From positions 173,459 to 237,458 of the forward strand of contig JADJYE010000038.1 of NCBI GenBank assembly GCA_016719945.1: DNA of 64,000 nt. The letters run 5' to 3'. Under the pieces are notes generated by a model, which did not search any database, had not been told where the DNA came from, and saw only the letters and a list, made by a program, of their open reading frames with translations. The stretch's first letter is position 1. The number at the start of each line of letters is the position of its first letter. Below are positions 7,648 through 16,894 of the stretch, piece after piece. The DNA comes from Polyangiaceae bacterium (GTDB lineage: Bacteria > Myxococcota_A > Polyangia > Polyangiales > Polyangiaceae). Made by a program: the position numbers and the translations under genes.

Positions 7648-10422
7648 ATGGCAGAGCAACAACCGGCGGAGAAGCTGAGCCCGTCCAAGCAGGCGGCGCG
7701 CCGCGTCGGGAGCGACCTCAACGACAAGTGGCGCATCGACCGGGTGTTGGGCGTTGGCGGCATGGGCGCCGTCTTTGCCGCGACGCACAAGAACAACGGG
7801 ACCCGCGCCGCGATCAAGGTCCTGCACGTCGAGTACTCGCACGCCGCGGACGTGCGGGAGCGGTTCCTGCGCGAGGGCAAGATCGCGAACCGCGTCGACC
7901 ATCTGGCGCGTGTCCAGGTCGTCGACGACGGGGTGAGCAGCGTCGGCGAGCCCTTCCTCGTCATGGAGCTGCTCGAGGGGATGACCCTCGCCGAGCTCTT
8001 CAAGCGCAGCGGCGGCCGGGTCCCGCTGACGAAGATCCTCGGGATCTTCGACACGGTGCTGGATCTGCTCGCGAAGTGCCACGAGATCGACGTCATTCAT
8101 CGCGACATCAAGCCCGCCAACATCTTCCTGACCAAGCAAGGTGGGGTGAAGGTGCTCGATTTCGGCGTCGCGCGGATGCGCGAGCCCGAGGCCGGTGTCG
8201 AGGCGACTCGCGCGGGCATCGCGCTCGGGACAGCTTCGTTCATCGCCCCCGAGCAAGCCCTCGGGATGGACAAGCTCGACGGCCGCGCCGACCTCTTCAG
8301 CGTCGGCGCTTGCCTGTACACGGGGATCACCGGTGAGCGGCTGCACGCCTCCAAGACCGAGGCGGAGGAGTTCGTCCTCGCAGCGACGCAGGCCGCGCCC
8401 AGCGTCAGCCGAAAGGCGCCCGACCTCCCGGTCGAGATTGCCGCCTTCATCGACAAGGCGCTGAGCTTCGATCGCGCGCAGCGTCACCAGTCGGCGCGGG
8501 AGATGCGCGCGGAGCTGCTCAAGCTCGTGGCCGGCCTTCGAACAGGTCAGGTCAAGCAGCAGCGTCGGGCCGCGACGGGCGTCGTCGTCAAGGGCAACGA
8601 CTCGATCGACGAAGGACCCGAGCTCACCGACAACGAGCTGCGTGAGCAGAAGGACCGGCTGACCTCCATCTTCAAGCACCTCGGCTACGCGATGGCGGGC
8701 GCGCGTCAGTACGGCATGAGCCACCCGCAGACGCAGCGGGCCCTCGGGCTCACCTTTGCCGATATCGGGACGGCGCTCGCGGCGAGCGCGCACTCGGTGC
8801 GCTGGGACGTCACCAGCGGCGCGTTCAGCTTCGAGGAGCACCCGGTCTGGGTCCCCGACCGCGTGCCCTTCGATCGCATCCCGCACCAGCTCTACGCCGA
8901 CGGGATCCGCAAGGTGCAGCTCAAGCCCGGGCTCACCGAGGAGGAGCTGCGCGACTTCATCGCCATCTTGCTCCGTGACGTGTCGACGATCTTCGGGAGC
9001 GAGGACGACTCGGTCACGGCTTTGTGGGACCGGCGGTTCGAGCACATCGCGTACCTCGCGGTCGACTCGTTCGCCGAGGGAGACAACCTCGAGCCCGAGC
9101 GCGTCGTCGACTGGAACAAGCTCGCCGAGCTGACGCTCCAGCAGGCCAAGATCGACAAGGACTTCGACGACACCAGCCTCGAAGGGCAGGCGCTCGAGCA
9201 CAACCTGATCTCCCGCCTCGAGTCGGCCGGTGAGGCGGCGGCTTCGCTGGCGATCGATCCGATGACCGTCGCGACCCTCGGCGCGCAGCTCTCGTGCTCG
9301 CCGGAGCGCTGGCAAGACAGCTTCCTCGACGCGTTCGTGCCCGCGTACCTCGATGCGAAATCGAAGAACGACGTCGAGCTGATCCACAAGGCGCTCGAGG
9401 AGTGGACCCAAGACGAGATGGCCCTCAACGCCGTCGACAAGGTGTTCGAGCTCCACGAGCACATGACCAAGGCGTTCATCACACACGCAGGCGCCCGCGA
9501 GGGGCACCAGCTCGAGCTCGAGACCGCGAAGGTCATGTTCCCGGTCGAGGTGCTGCGCACCCTGATGAGCGACATCGCCATGGAGCGGCGGGGCGCGTGG
9601 GGCGGTGACGTGCAGGCCACGGCGCCACCCAAGGCGCTGGTGTCCGCGCTCGGTAGGGCCCTCGATCTGCTGGCGAGCGACTCCGTCTTCGCGCTGGCCT
9701 GCGAGTGCCTCGACTCGGCCAAGAGCGACACCTTTCGAGAGGTCATCGTCCCCTACATCCGCAGGTGGTCGAGCGGGCACGAGGCCACCCTGATCGCGCT
9801 CTTGTCACGCGCCGGTCCGGCGCTCGGCACCTTCATCATCGAGCTGCTGATCGAGTCGAAGAACCGGGCGGGCCTCGAGTCGGCGCTGAGCAACCCCAAC
9901 ATCGAGGTGAAGCTGGCCGCGCTCGCGGCCATGGGAGAGCACACGAGCGATCGGGCCAAGGACGAGCTGTCGGGCCTGCTCGAGGCGCCGGAGGTCCCCA
10001 TCCGCATGCGGGCGCTCGACCTGGTCGGGTCGCTCAACGTCGTCGCTGCCGGTCCCTTCCTGGTGCGGCGCGTCCAGTCCGATGCCTTCCACGAGCTCTC
10101 CGCGGAGGAGCGGAAGAAGTCGCTGTCGACGATCTGCACGCTGAAGCCGGCGCGCGGTGAGGCGCTGGCGGTGGAGCTGCTCTCGAAGCGTCGGTTGCTT
10201 TCGAACGACGCGAGCGAGACGTCGCGCGCGATCGCCGCGGAGACGCTGGCTGACTTCGACTCGGCGGAGACGATCGAGGCGCTCCAGGTCGCGTCGAAGC
10301 AGCGCTGGGGCACCTCATCGGGCGTGCGCGAGGCCGCGCTGAAGGCGCTCGCGCACATCGACGCGCGCCGCGCGAAGAAGGACAAGGCCGGCGCTGGCGC
10401 GGCGATGGAGGGCAAGGCGTGA
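7648..10422 (+). CDS. Ser/Thr protein kinase with C-terminal HEAT-like repeats
   Basis: 924 residues from the ATG at 7648; an earlier in-frame ATG at 7543 would add a non-kinase-like leader. The kinase domain occupies about 25-295 and appears catalytically complete: glycine loop GVGGMGAVF, AAIKVL (K57), HRDIKPAN (D153), DFG (D171) and an APEQ-type PEQALG. No transmembrane segment is evident, so it is probably cytoplasmic. Residues from about 360 on form a helical region with hydrophobic heptads. After about 740 it resembles HEAT/PBS-lyase repeats (EVKLAALAAMGEH, PIRMRALDLVGS), which suggests a protein-binding scaffold. The next gene starts inside its stop codon (GTGA), so the two proteins are translationally coupled and probably act together. 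Confidence 0.9.
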   Translation: MAEQQPAEKLSPSKQAARRVGSDLNDKWRIDRVLGVGGMGAVFAATHKNNGTRAAIKVLHVEYSHAADVRERFLREGKIANRVDHLARVQVVDDGVSSVGEPFLVMELLEGMTLAELFKRSGGRVPLTKILGIFDTVLDLLAKCHEIDVIHRDIKPANIFLTKQGGVKVLDFGVARMREPEAGVEATRAGIALGTASFIAPEQALGMDKLDGRADLFSVGACLYTGITGERLHASKTEAEEFVLAATQAAPSVSRKAPDLPVEIAAFIDKALSFDRAQRHQSAREMRAELLKLVAGLRTGQVKQQRRAATGVVVKGNDSIDEGPELTDNELREQKDRLTSIFKHLGYAMAGARQYGMSHPQTQRALGLTFADIGTALAASAHSVRWDVTSGAFSFEEHPVWVPDRVPFDRIPHQLYADGIRKVQLKPGLTEEELRDFIAILLRDVSTIFGSEDDSVTALWDRRFEHIAYLAVDSFAEGDNLEPERVVDWNKLAELTLQQAKIDKDFDDTSLEGQALEHNLISRLESAGEAAASLAIDPMTVATLGAQLSCSPERWQDSFLDAFVPAYLDAKSKNDVELIHKALEEWTQDEMALNAVDKVFELHEHMTKAFITHAGAREGHQLELETAKVMFPVEVLRTLMSDIAMERRGAWGGDVQATAPPKALVSALGRALDLLASDSVFALACECLDSAKSDTFREVIVPYIRRWSSGHEATLIALLSRAGPALGTFIIELLIESKNRAGLESALSNPNIEVKLAALAAMGEHTSDRAKDELSGLLEAPEVPIRMRALDLVGSLNVVAAGPFLVRRVQSDAFHELSAEERKKSLSTICTLKPARGEALAVELLSKRRLLSNDASETSRAIAAETLADFDSAETIEALQVASKQRWGTSSGVREAALKALAHIDARRAKKDKAGAGAAMEGKA

Positions 10423-13274
10423 CGGTGCAGCGCTCCGACTCCGTCGCTGGGTTCGCCGCGGTCGTCTCGCCCGACGAGGACCCGAGGCAGCTCGCGGGCA
10501 AGCTCGTGAACGCGGTGTACCGCGTCGTGAAGGCTTGCCAGCTCCACGCCGAGTCGAACCAGGCCGTGGCGCAGGTCGTCGACTACGCGCTGGCGACCAT
10601 CGGGCAGTATTTCCAGCTGACCGGCGTCAACGCGTTCTCCATCTTGTTCACGCCGCACGCGGTGTTCGTGAACCGGGCGATGCTCAAGACGTCTCGGGAG
10701 ACGTATCAGCTCGCGATCGAGCTCGGGAACGTCCTCACCGAGTGCGAGGTCACCGAGCTGACGATCAGCCGGGAGATCAGCGCGAGGGAGATGGTCGAGT
10801 TCGGCCGCATCGTCGCCGAGTTCACGCAGACCGGGCAGCCCTCGCCCCGCTTCGCGGAGGGGGGCTGGGAGGCGCTGAAGCTCCGGCGCGTCATCGGGTT
10901 CGGCGCCGGCGCGGCCCTCAGCCCGCCCGTGCGCGCGGCGCGTACGTACGCCGCGGCGCTGATGATCGTCCGCAAGTTCTACGAGGACCTGAAGAAGGGC
11001 GACTACCAGCTCAAGCAGGGGATCAAGCGCGTCGCGCAGAAGCTCGTCAGCTCGTTCGACCCAGACTCGCCCGCGTCGCGCGGGGGCGGCGGCCGGCTGT
11101 TGATGTCGATCGCCGCCGCCCCGTCCGCCGAGGCGGACCGGGGGAGCGTGCTCTTGTCGAGCGCCATCGTCGCGTTGGCCATGGGCAGCCAGCTGACCAA
11201 TGAGCGCGGCATCCTCACGTCGCTGGCGAGCGCCGCCGTCCTGTATGACGCGGGGCGACAGCGCCTGTTGGGGTACGACCGAGATGGCGAGCGGATCGGC
11301 CCGCGCACGCTGAACCAAGATCAGGAGGCCCTGCTCCCGGTGAGCAGCGTGGTCGCGCTGACCGCCCTGGGCAAGCTGCACCCGCCCAGCATGGCGCGCG
11401 CGGTGCTCGTGCACGAGGCGCAGACGATCCGGGAGGGCGGCCGCGTCTACAATGGTCGTCGCTCGCCGCTCTTGCTGTCGCGCATCTTGTCGACCGCGTT
11501 TGCGTTCATCGAGCTCCGGGTCCCCCGTCCAGGGACCGCCGCCGTGGGGATCGACGACGCGCTGCAGGTGCTCGAGGGACAGGCCGAAGACAACGTCGGC
11601 CGCGCCCTCGTGAAGCTGCTGACCGGCGCGCTGGGGATCTTCCCTGCTGGCACGATGGTGGAGCTGTCGACCGGCGAGATGGGCGTCGTGCTCGCGACGC
11701 CCGCCCTGCCCGTCGATTTCGCGCGGCCGCCCGTGCGCATCCTGTACGACGCCGAGGCGCAGCTGCTCTCCGAGCCCAAAGACGTGGATCTGGCGGCGCC
11801 CTCGAGCGACGGCCAAGCGCGCTTCATCAAGCGGCCGATCGACGCGAGCGATCAGCAAATGAAGCAGATGCGCGCATACGTGATGCAGCTGGCCACCAAG
11901 CGCGCGCGCAAGAAGTCGATGGCCGCCATGCAGGCGATGAAGGCGCCGCCGGCCGCCGAGCCGAGCTCGAGCTCGGCGGCCGACTCCTTCGGGTCGTCTT
12001 CGCTCGGGTCGTCCTCGATGGGGAGCTCGGGTGTGTCGGGCGGTCTCAGCGCGCAGAGCGCGGTGCCGTCGTCGACGCCTCGCGACGACAGCTTCCCCGA
12101 CCTGCCACCCGTCGGCGCGCGCCCATCGACGGTCCCGCCCGAGTCGTCCTCCGCCCCGCGGGCTCGTCCTCAGACCAAGCAGTGGGACCCTCGCGCGGAC
12201 GACGGCACGCCAGGCAGCGCGAGCCTGGGCAGTGCGCGGCCGGCGCGCGTCAACGCGCCGATGCCCCAGAACGCGGGGCGACCCGGCGCCATGGAGACGC
12301 GCTCGCTCTCGTGGAACGAGTACAAAGAGGAGCTCACCGCCTCGACGAAGACCAACCGCCCGCCGCCGCCTAGCGTGGCCGTGCCGCAGCCGACCGTGCG
12401 GACCGCGCCGCCTCCCCCACCCGAAGCGTCCCTGACTGACACCGACGCGCTCCTCGCCGCCTACCTCGCCGAGGAGGCCGAGGGGCGTCCGCAGCTCCAT
12501 GAGGAGCGGCCCTCGAGGCGGCTGGGGCTCCGCTTGGGCGACGCCCCGTCGTCGACCAACCCTGTGTCGACCAACGCGCGGGCTGCGGCGCAGGCCTTCA
12601 GTCGCGGCACGACCACCAATAACCCCATTTCGAGTCGCAGCTGGACGGGCAACGATCGCGACTCGTCGGTGGGCTCGAACGCGGGCCTGCGCTGGGGTGG
12701 CTCGAAGGGCAGCTCCCAAGGGCGCGACTCGTTCAGCGACATCCCGGGCCCCGAGCCGACGCCTTCGCCTCGCGCGGCTCCGTCGACCTCACCCTCGAAG
12801 CCCGTGGGTCGTCAGGCGACGGGCCCGGTCGTCGCCGTGACGCCGGTCAAGACGATGCCCCCGCCCGCCTTCGCGGCGACCCCGTCTGCGCCGGTCTCGA
12901 GCGGCCGCCAGCCCACCGTGCCCGTCGTCGCTCCACGCTCCGAGTCGGTGGCGAGCCGCCGCCTCGCGACAGGCCCGGTCGTGGCGCCGCCGATGTCCAC
13001 GCCCGCGCCGTCGGCAGCCGTGGCTTCAGCGCCCGCGTCGTCAGCGCCCGCGGCGTCGTCGGGCAAGGCGCGCGCGGGGACCGCGGCGTGGTCGGCTCCG
13101 ACGCGGCGAACCGGCACAGGAGACCTCCCGCCGTCGATCCCGGAGCCCGCTCCGCCCGAGCCCGCCATCATCGACGACAGTGAGCCTGTCTCGTCGGGGG
13201 TCGAGGGGCCGGTGTCGAAGCGAGCGAAGGCCGGCACCTCGACGTGGGGCAGTGCCAAGCGCGACAAACGCTGA
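10419..13274 (+). CDS. Degenerate HD-GYP-like protein with long disordered tail
   Basis: 951 residues with a GTG start overlapping the stop of the kinase gene by 4 nt. The first 500 residues follow the layout of myxobacterial HD-GYP proteins, but the metal ligands are gone. The HD motif reads AAVLYDAGR (Y276-D277), the later HHExxDGxGYP segment is reduced to VHEAQTIREGGRVY (H332-E333), and the C-terminal part keeps GIFPAGTMVELSTGEMGVV. It is therefore more likely a non-catalytic nucleotide sensor or scaffold than a c-di-GMP phosphodiesterase. Residues from about 505 onward are Ser/Pro/Ala-rich and disordered. Coupling to the kinase suggests that it is the kinase's substrate or partner; that role is inferred. 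Confidence 0.7.
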   Translation: MTVQRSDSVAGFAAVVSPDEDPRQLAGKLVNAVYRVVKACQLHAESNQAVAQVVDYALATIGQYFQLTGVNAFSILFTPHAVFVNRAMLKTSRETYQLAIELGNVLTECEVTELTISREISAREMVEFGRIVAEFTQTGQPSPRFAEGGWEALKLRRVIGFGAGAALSPPVRAARTYAAALMIVRKFYEDLKKGDYQLKQGIKRVAQKLVSSFDPDSPASRGGGGRLLMSIAAAPSAEADRGSVLLSSAIVALAMGSQLTNERGILTSLASAAVLYDAGRQRLLGYDRDGERIGPRTLNQDQEALLPVSSVVALTALGKLHPPSMARAVLVHEAQTIREGGRVYNGRRSPLLLSRILSTAFAFIELRVPRPGTAAVGIDDALQVLEGQAEDNVGRALVKLLTGALGIFPAGTMVELSTGEMGVVLATPALPVDFARPPVRILYDAEAQLLSEPKDVDLAAPSSDGQARFIKRPIDASDQQMKQMRAYVMQLATKRARKKSMAAMQAMKAPPAAEPSSSSAADSFGSSSLGSSSMGSSGVSGGLSAQSAVPSSTPRDDSFPDLPPVGARPSTVPPESSSAPRARPQTKQWDPRADDGTPGSASLGSARPARVNAPMPQNAGRPGAMETRSLSWNEYKEELTASTKTNRPPPPSVAVPQPTVRTAPPPPPEASLTDTDALLAAYLAEEAEGRPQLHEERPSRRLGLRLGDAPSSTNPVSTNARAAAQAFSRGTTTNNPISSRSWTGNDRDSSVGSNAGLRWGGSKGSSQGRDSFSDIPGPEPTPSPRAAPSTSPSKPVGRQATGPVVAVTPVKTMPPPAFAATPSAPVSSGRQPTVPVVAPRSESVASRRLATGPVVAPPMSTPAPSAAVASAPASSAPAASSGKARAGTAAWSAPTRRTGTGDLPPSIPEPAPPEPAIIDDSEPVSSGVEGPVSKRAKAGTSTWGSAKRDKR

Positions 13275-13327
13275 TCGGCGAGCCGCTGATCGCGCAGCGC
13301 TGGCTTCCTTCTTGAAACGCGCGAGGT

Positions 13328-15277
13328 GTGAAGCCGCGCGCCCAAGCCAGCGCAAGGTTCGCGTTCGCTGTGGCGTGCGCGACGGCGGCGCTCGCCTGCT
13401 CTCGCGCGGCCTTTGCGGACGACCCCGCAACGACTGCGCCGGTCACCACGGAAGCTGACGCTACCGAGGTCGAGCCCGTGCTCCGCACCGAGGTCATCCG
13501 TCGCGAGCAGATCGTCATCGAGGGCGGCACTCACCTGGGTGAGGCGCTCGAGCACGTTCCCGGCTTCTATCGGAGCGCTGCGGCAGGGTTGTTGATGGAT
13601 GGGCTCGAGCTGCGCCGCGTGCTCGTGCTCGAGGACGGGGAGCGCGTCCTGCTCCATCACCCGTCCCAGCTCGCGCTCGCCGACACCGACCGCATCGAGA
13701 TCGTTCGCGGACCGCTCTCCGCGCTGTCGGGCAGCGGCGCGGTGGCCGGCGTCGTTCACCTCCTCGGCGCACCGCCCACCGTCGATGGCTGGAGCGGCCT
13801 CGCGCGCCTCGAGGCGCGCCACCGCTGGGGCGGCTACCTCACGCGAACCATCAACCTCCGCGGCGCGGGGATGTGGGCCACCTTCGACGCCTCGCTGCTG
13901 TCGTCAGACAGCGTCCGCCCCGGTGATGAGCCCTCCCCATCGACGGTCCCCTCCACGAAGCGGCAGACCTTTGTCTTCCGCGCCGGCGCGCAGCTCACGC
14001 CTTCGCTCTACGCCGACGCGCGCTTTCGATATGCGCGCGTGACCGACGACGTCATCGAGGTCGACCTCGACTCGGAGGGACGCCGCGTCGTCGACGCGCC
14101 GGTGGAGTCCCACCGCATCAGCGCGCGCTTCCGGGCCGTCCTCGAGCTCGGCCGCGGCGCCGAGCTCGGGCTGTCGGCCGGAACACAGTGGCTGCTGTCG
14201 ACGAACGCTCGCGACCCTCGCGGCACCCTCGAGCGCGAGGCCGAGTCCGCCCTTCACACGCTGCACAGCGTCGAAGCGACCGCCGCGTTCGGGCGTGGCG
14301 GTGCCTTGTCGGGCGCGCTCGGGATCCGCGCGGAGGTCGAGCGGCTCGCCAGCGATCTCGAGCTCCGAGAGCTCGCCGCCGCCGAGTCGAGCGCGGCTCG
14401 TGCGCCCGTCGATCCGATGAGCGTCGCGACCGGCGCCGCGTTCACCGAGGTCCGCTTCCGCCCGTTCGAATGGCTCGACTGGCTCTCGGGCGTGCGCGTC
14501 GAGGGCAGCTCGCGCTTCGGCCCGGCCCTCGCACCGCGTATGGCCGTCAAGCTCACGCCCAGCTCGTGGCTCACGGCGCGGGCACAGGTCGGGCGCGCCT
14601 TCCGCGCCCCGACGCCGCGTGAGCTCGGGGTGTACGCCTCGGCGTCGACCACGGGCCGCGTGCTCGGCTCGGAGCGCCTCGAGCCGGAGGCGTCATGGAG
14701 CGTGAGCACCGACATCGAGCTGTTGCCTCTCGCCGGCCTCTTCCTCGTTCGGGCGCGCGGCTACGCGACGTGGATCAGCGACGCGATCGAGCTCGCGCCG
14801 GTGACGCGCGCGCGCGCGCCGACCTTCCTGTACGAGAACATCGGCGAAGCGCGCGTCGTAGGGCTCGACGTCGAGGCGACGATCCGCCTCCGCGAGGACC
14901 TGCGCGCGAAGGTCGGCTACGCGCTCGTTCACGCGCGGGATCTCTCGCGCGACCTGCCGCTCCCGGGGCGGCCCCCGCACGGGGTGTGGGCCGGCGTCGA
15001 CGCGACCCTGGCCTACGGCTTCACGCTCGACGCGCGGCTGCGAGCCGTGATCGGCGGGCGCGACGAGCTCATGGCGGGGGCGTCCGAGCCCACCTTCGCG
15101 CTCTTCGACCTCCGGCTCGCGAAGGCTTTGTGGGCTGGTGCCGAGCTCTACGCGGGCGCGCTCGATCTGTTCGACGTTCAGCCGAGAGGCGACCCGCTCC
15201 GAGACCTCAGGCCCGCCGAGGGGCGGACGATCTACCTCGGCTTGCGGTTCGCTTACCCGAGCGAGTCGCCCCCATGA
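13328..15277 (+). CDS. TonB-dependent outer-membrane receptor
   Basis: 649 residues, GTG start, with a Sec signal peptide (FAFAVACATAALACSRAAFADD). The plug domain covers about 45-145 and shows the usual pieces: EVIRREQIVIEGG, LGEALEHVPGFY, a DG.ELRRVLVLEDGE segment and DRIEIVRGPLSALSGSGAVAGVV. The rest has alternating residues of an outer-membrane beta-barrel, including FRAPTPRELG and RVVGLDVEATIRL, both typical of the receptor family. It should import a chelate or other large substrate using TonB energy; the ligand is not predictable. No obvious TonB box is resolved. Its 3' end overlaps the convergent ketoacyl-synthase-like gene by 71 bp. Confidence 0.9.
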   Translation: MKPRAQASARFAFAVACATAALACSRAAFADDPATTAPVTTEADATEVEPVLRTEVIRREQIVIEGGTHLGEALEHVPGFYRSAAAGLLMDGLELRRVLVLEDGERVLLHHPSQLALADTDRIEIVRGPLSALSGSGAVAGVVHLLGAPPTVDGWSGLARLEARHRWGGYLTRTINLRGAGMWATFDASLLSSDSVRPGDEPSPSTVPSTKRQTFVFRAGAQLTPSLYADARFRYARVTDDVIEVDLDSEGRRVVDAPVESHRISARFRAVLELGRGAELGLSAGTQWLLSTNARDPRGTLEREAESALHTLHSVEATAAFGRGGALSGALGIRAEVERLASDLELRELAAAESSAARAPVDPMSVATGAAFTEVRFRPFEWLDWLSGVRVEGSSRFGPALAPRMAVKLTPSSWLTARAQVGRAFRAPTPRELGVYASASTTGRVLGSERLEPEASWSVSTDIELLPLAGLFLVRARGYATWISDAIELAPVTRARAPTFLYENIGEARVVGLDVEATIRLREDLRAKVGYALVHARDLSRDLPLPGRPPHGVWAGVDATLAYGFTLDARLRAVIGGRDELMAGASEPTFALFDLRLAKALWAGAELYAGALDLFDVQPRGDPLRDLRPAEGRTIYLGLRFAYPSESPP

Positions 15278-16682
15278 GCGCCGGGCCCAGCTGCGCGCGA
15301 ACGAACCCGACCGCGAAGCGCCGCGCGCGGTTCGGGGTCAACGTGGCCGTCGCGTAGGCGTCGACGAGGGCGCCGAGGTCGTCCAAGTACGGCGCACCGG
15401 GCCGCCCGACGCCGAGGGCCGACAGCGCGTCGTAGGCATCGAGCATGCGCTGCGCGAACGCCGACATGTCGTCCTGATCGTTCTCTGGATCGGGGCCGAG
15501 CAGGACGCCCATGCTGCCGATGTCGTCGAGCAGGCCCCGGGCGCGCGCCGCCATCTGCGATCGCTCCGCCTCACTCGGCGAGAGCGCCCCGCGCGCGCCG
15601 CCGAGGGCGTGACGCCGGACCTCGCCGATGCTCGCGAGCAGCTCTCCGCGCGTCTCCTGGGCTGCCGCGAGCAGCCGCTCTGGCAGGTCCCACACGACGA
15701 CCCCCGCGTCGCCTTCATCCGACACGGCGAGGATCGCGGCGCTCTCGCTGCGGGCAGCGCCCATCGCCTGGAGCTCGACGGCCATCACCGTCAGCAACGC
15801 TCCGGTCGCCGCGCCGGTATCGCCCGTGTGCTGCGCCAGCTCGTCGAGCACGACGCCCTGCAGGAGATCGAGCGAGTCGGTCGACGCCTCATGAAAGGCG
15901 TTCATCCGGTAGGGCTCGCCGTTGAGATCCGGCAACAGCCACGAGAGCGATCCCGACGCCGGCGCGCGCGCGACGCGGCGCATCAGCTTGCCGAGCAGGC
16001 GGCCCGGCGTGGAGCCCTCGGGCGCCGCGGCCTCGACGGCGGCGAGTCGCGGCTTGCCCTTGCCACGCGCGCGGCGCGTCGTGCGCTCGAGCCGCACGAA
16101 GGCCGCGGCTTCGGCGGGGATGCGCGCGCCGTCGCGATCCTCCTTCGCGACCCAGCCGCGCTCGTCGAAGAAGGAGACCACGCTGGCGTCGAACGGAGAG
16201 TCGACGCCGCCGACGAACATCGTCACGTCGCCCCTTCCGGCGGCCCACGCCTCCGCCGCCGCCAGCGCCTCCGCGAACCCGCTGTGCCCTGACGGGAAGC
16301 AACGGGACGCGTCGAGCTGGATCGCCACGCCCGCCTTCGTCGCGACCTCGCTCAGCCACGCCGCGGCGGCGGTGCTGTCCATCGCGTCGGGTCGCGCCGC
16401 GGAGGGCAGCGCGACGAACGCGGGCCAGGGCCCGCGGCACCCTGCGGCCGCTTCGCGCAGGGCGGGCGCCGCGAGCGCCGCGAGCCGCTCCTTGCCCCGC
16501 ACATCGACGCCGATCGCGAGGGCGCGCGCGATCCCCACGCGATCGCCTTCGCGATCCACGAACGGCGCGCCGCTCGGCTCGAGGCACTTGGCGCGGAGCG
16601 CGGTCGCCGTCTGCAGCGCCGAGACGCCGAGGTGTCCGTACGCCCCCGTCGCCACCAAGTAAGTCTCCGCGCGCGCTGTCAA
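15207..16682 (-). CDS. Thiolase-fold (ketoacyl-synthase-like) protein lacking the catalytic triad, copy 1
   Basis: 491 residues. The N-terminus (TYLVATGAYGHLGVSALQTA) and overall layout match ketoacyl synthases, but the nucleophile elbow reads PSGHSGFAEAL with His134 near the usual Cys position. The region of the first catalytic His holds LPDLNGEP, and the second GHxxGAAG motif is GDTGAATGAL. No Cys-His-His triad remains, so condensation activity is not expected. The same altered motifs occur in copy 2 (29269-30841), which lies in the same spike island. It is divergent from vgrG copy 1 and is probably an accessory of spike or effector loading. The start is a TTG at 16682; a GTG at 16655 is an alternative. 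The last residues overlap the TonB receptor gene. Confidence 0.7.
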   Translation of the reverse strand: MTARAETYLVATGAYGHLGVSALQTATALRAKCLEPSGAPFVDREGDRVGIARALAIGVDVRGKERLAALAAPALREAAAGCRGPWPAFVALPSAARPDAMDSTAAAAWLSEVATKAGVAIQLDASRCFPSGHSGFAEALAAAEAWAAGRGDVTMFVGGVDSPFDASVVSFFDERGWVAKEDRDGARIPAEAAAFVRLERTTRRARGKGKPRLAAVEAAAPEGSTPGRLLGKLMRRVARAPASGSLSWLLPDLNGEPYRMNAFHEASTDSLDLLQGVVLDELAQHTGDTGAATGALLTVMAVELQAMGAARSESAAILAVSDEGDAGVVVWDLPERLLAAAQETRGELLASIGEVRRHALGGARGALSPSEAERSQMAARARGLLDDIGSMGVLLGPDPENDQDDMSAFAQRMLDAYDALSALGVGRPGAPYLDDLGALVDAYATATLTPNRARRFAVGFVRAQLGPALMGATRSGKRTASRGRSSAPRRA

Positions 16683-16814
16683 CGGATGGCAGTGTCGCGC
16701 GGGGCGCGCGTCGGCTCAAGGCTCACTATGTCGGCCTCGCTCGCACTGCGCTCTGGTGAAGCGCCGACCAGGGGTCGACTGAACCATTCCACGTCCGCTG
16801 ATCGTCTTCTCACA

Positions 16815-16843
16815 TTGACCAGACGTCGCGCGGTCCGTAGCGT
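16815..16843 (+). promoter_or_regulatory. Candidate sigma70-type promoter of the spike operon
   Basis: TTGACC (16815-16820, five of six matches to the -35 consensus), a 17-bp spacer, and TAGCGT (16838-16843, weak -10 with TA and final T). It lies about 50 bp upstream of the first VgrG start in the 212-bp divergent intergenic region, just before the AT-rich run CGTTTTTTAA. An SD-like AGGTGA precedes the ATG. Support is by consensus only. Confidence 0.35.
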
Positions 16844-16894
16844 TTTTTAATCGGTCCATTCGGGTCGCGACAACGCACCGGGCGCAGGTGATTC

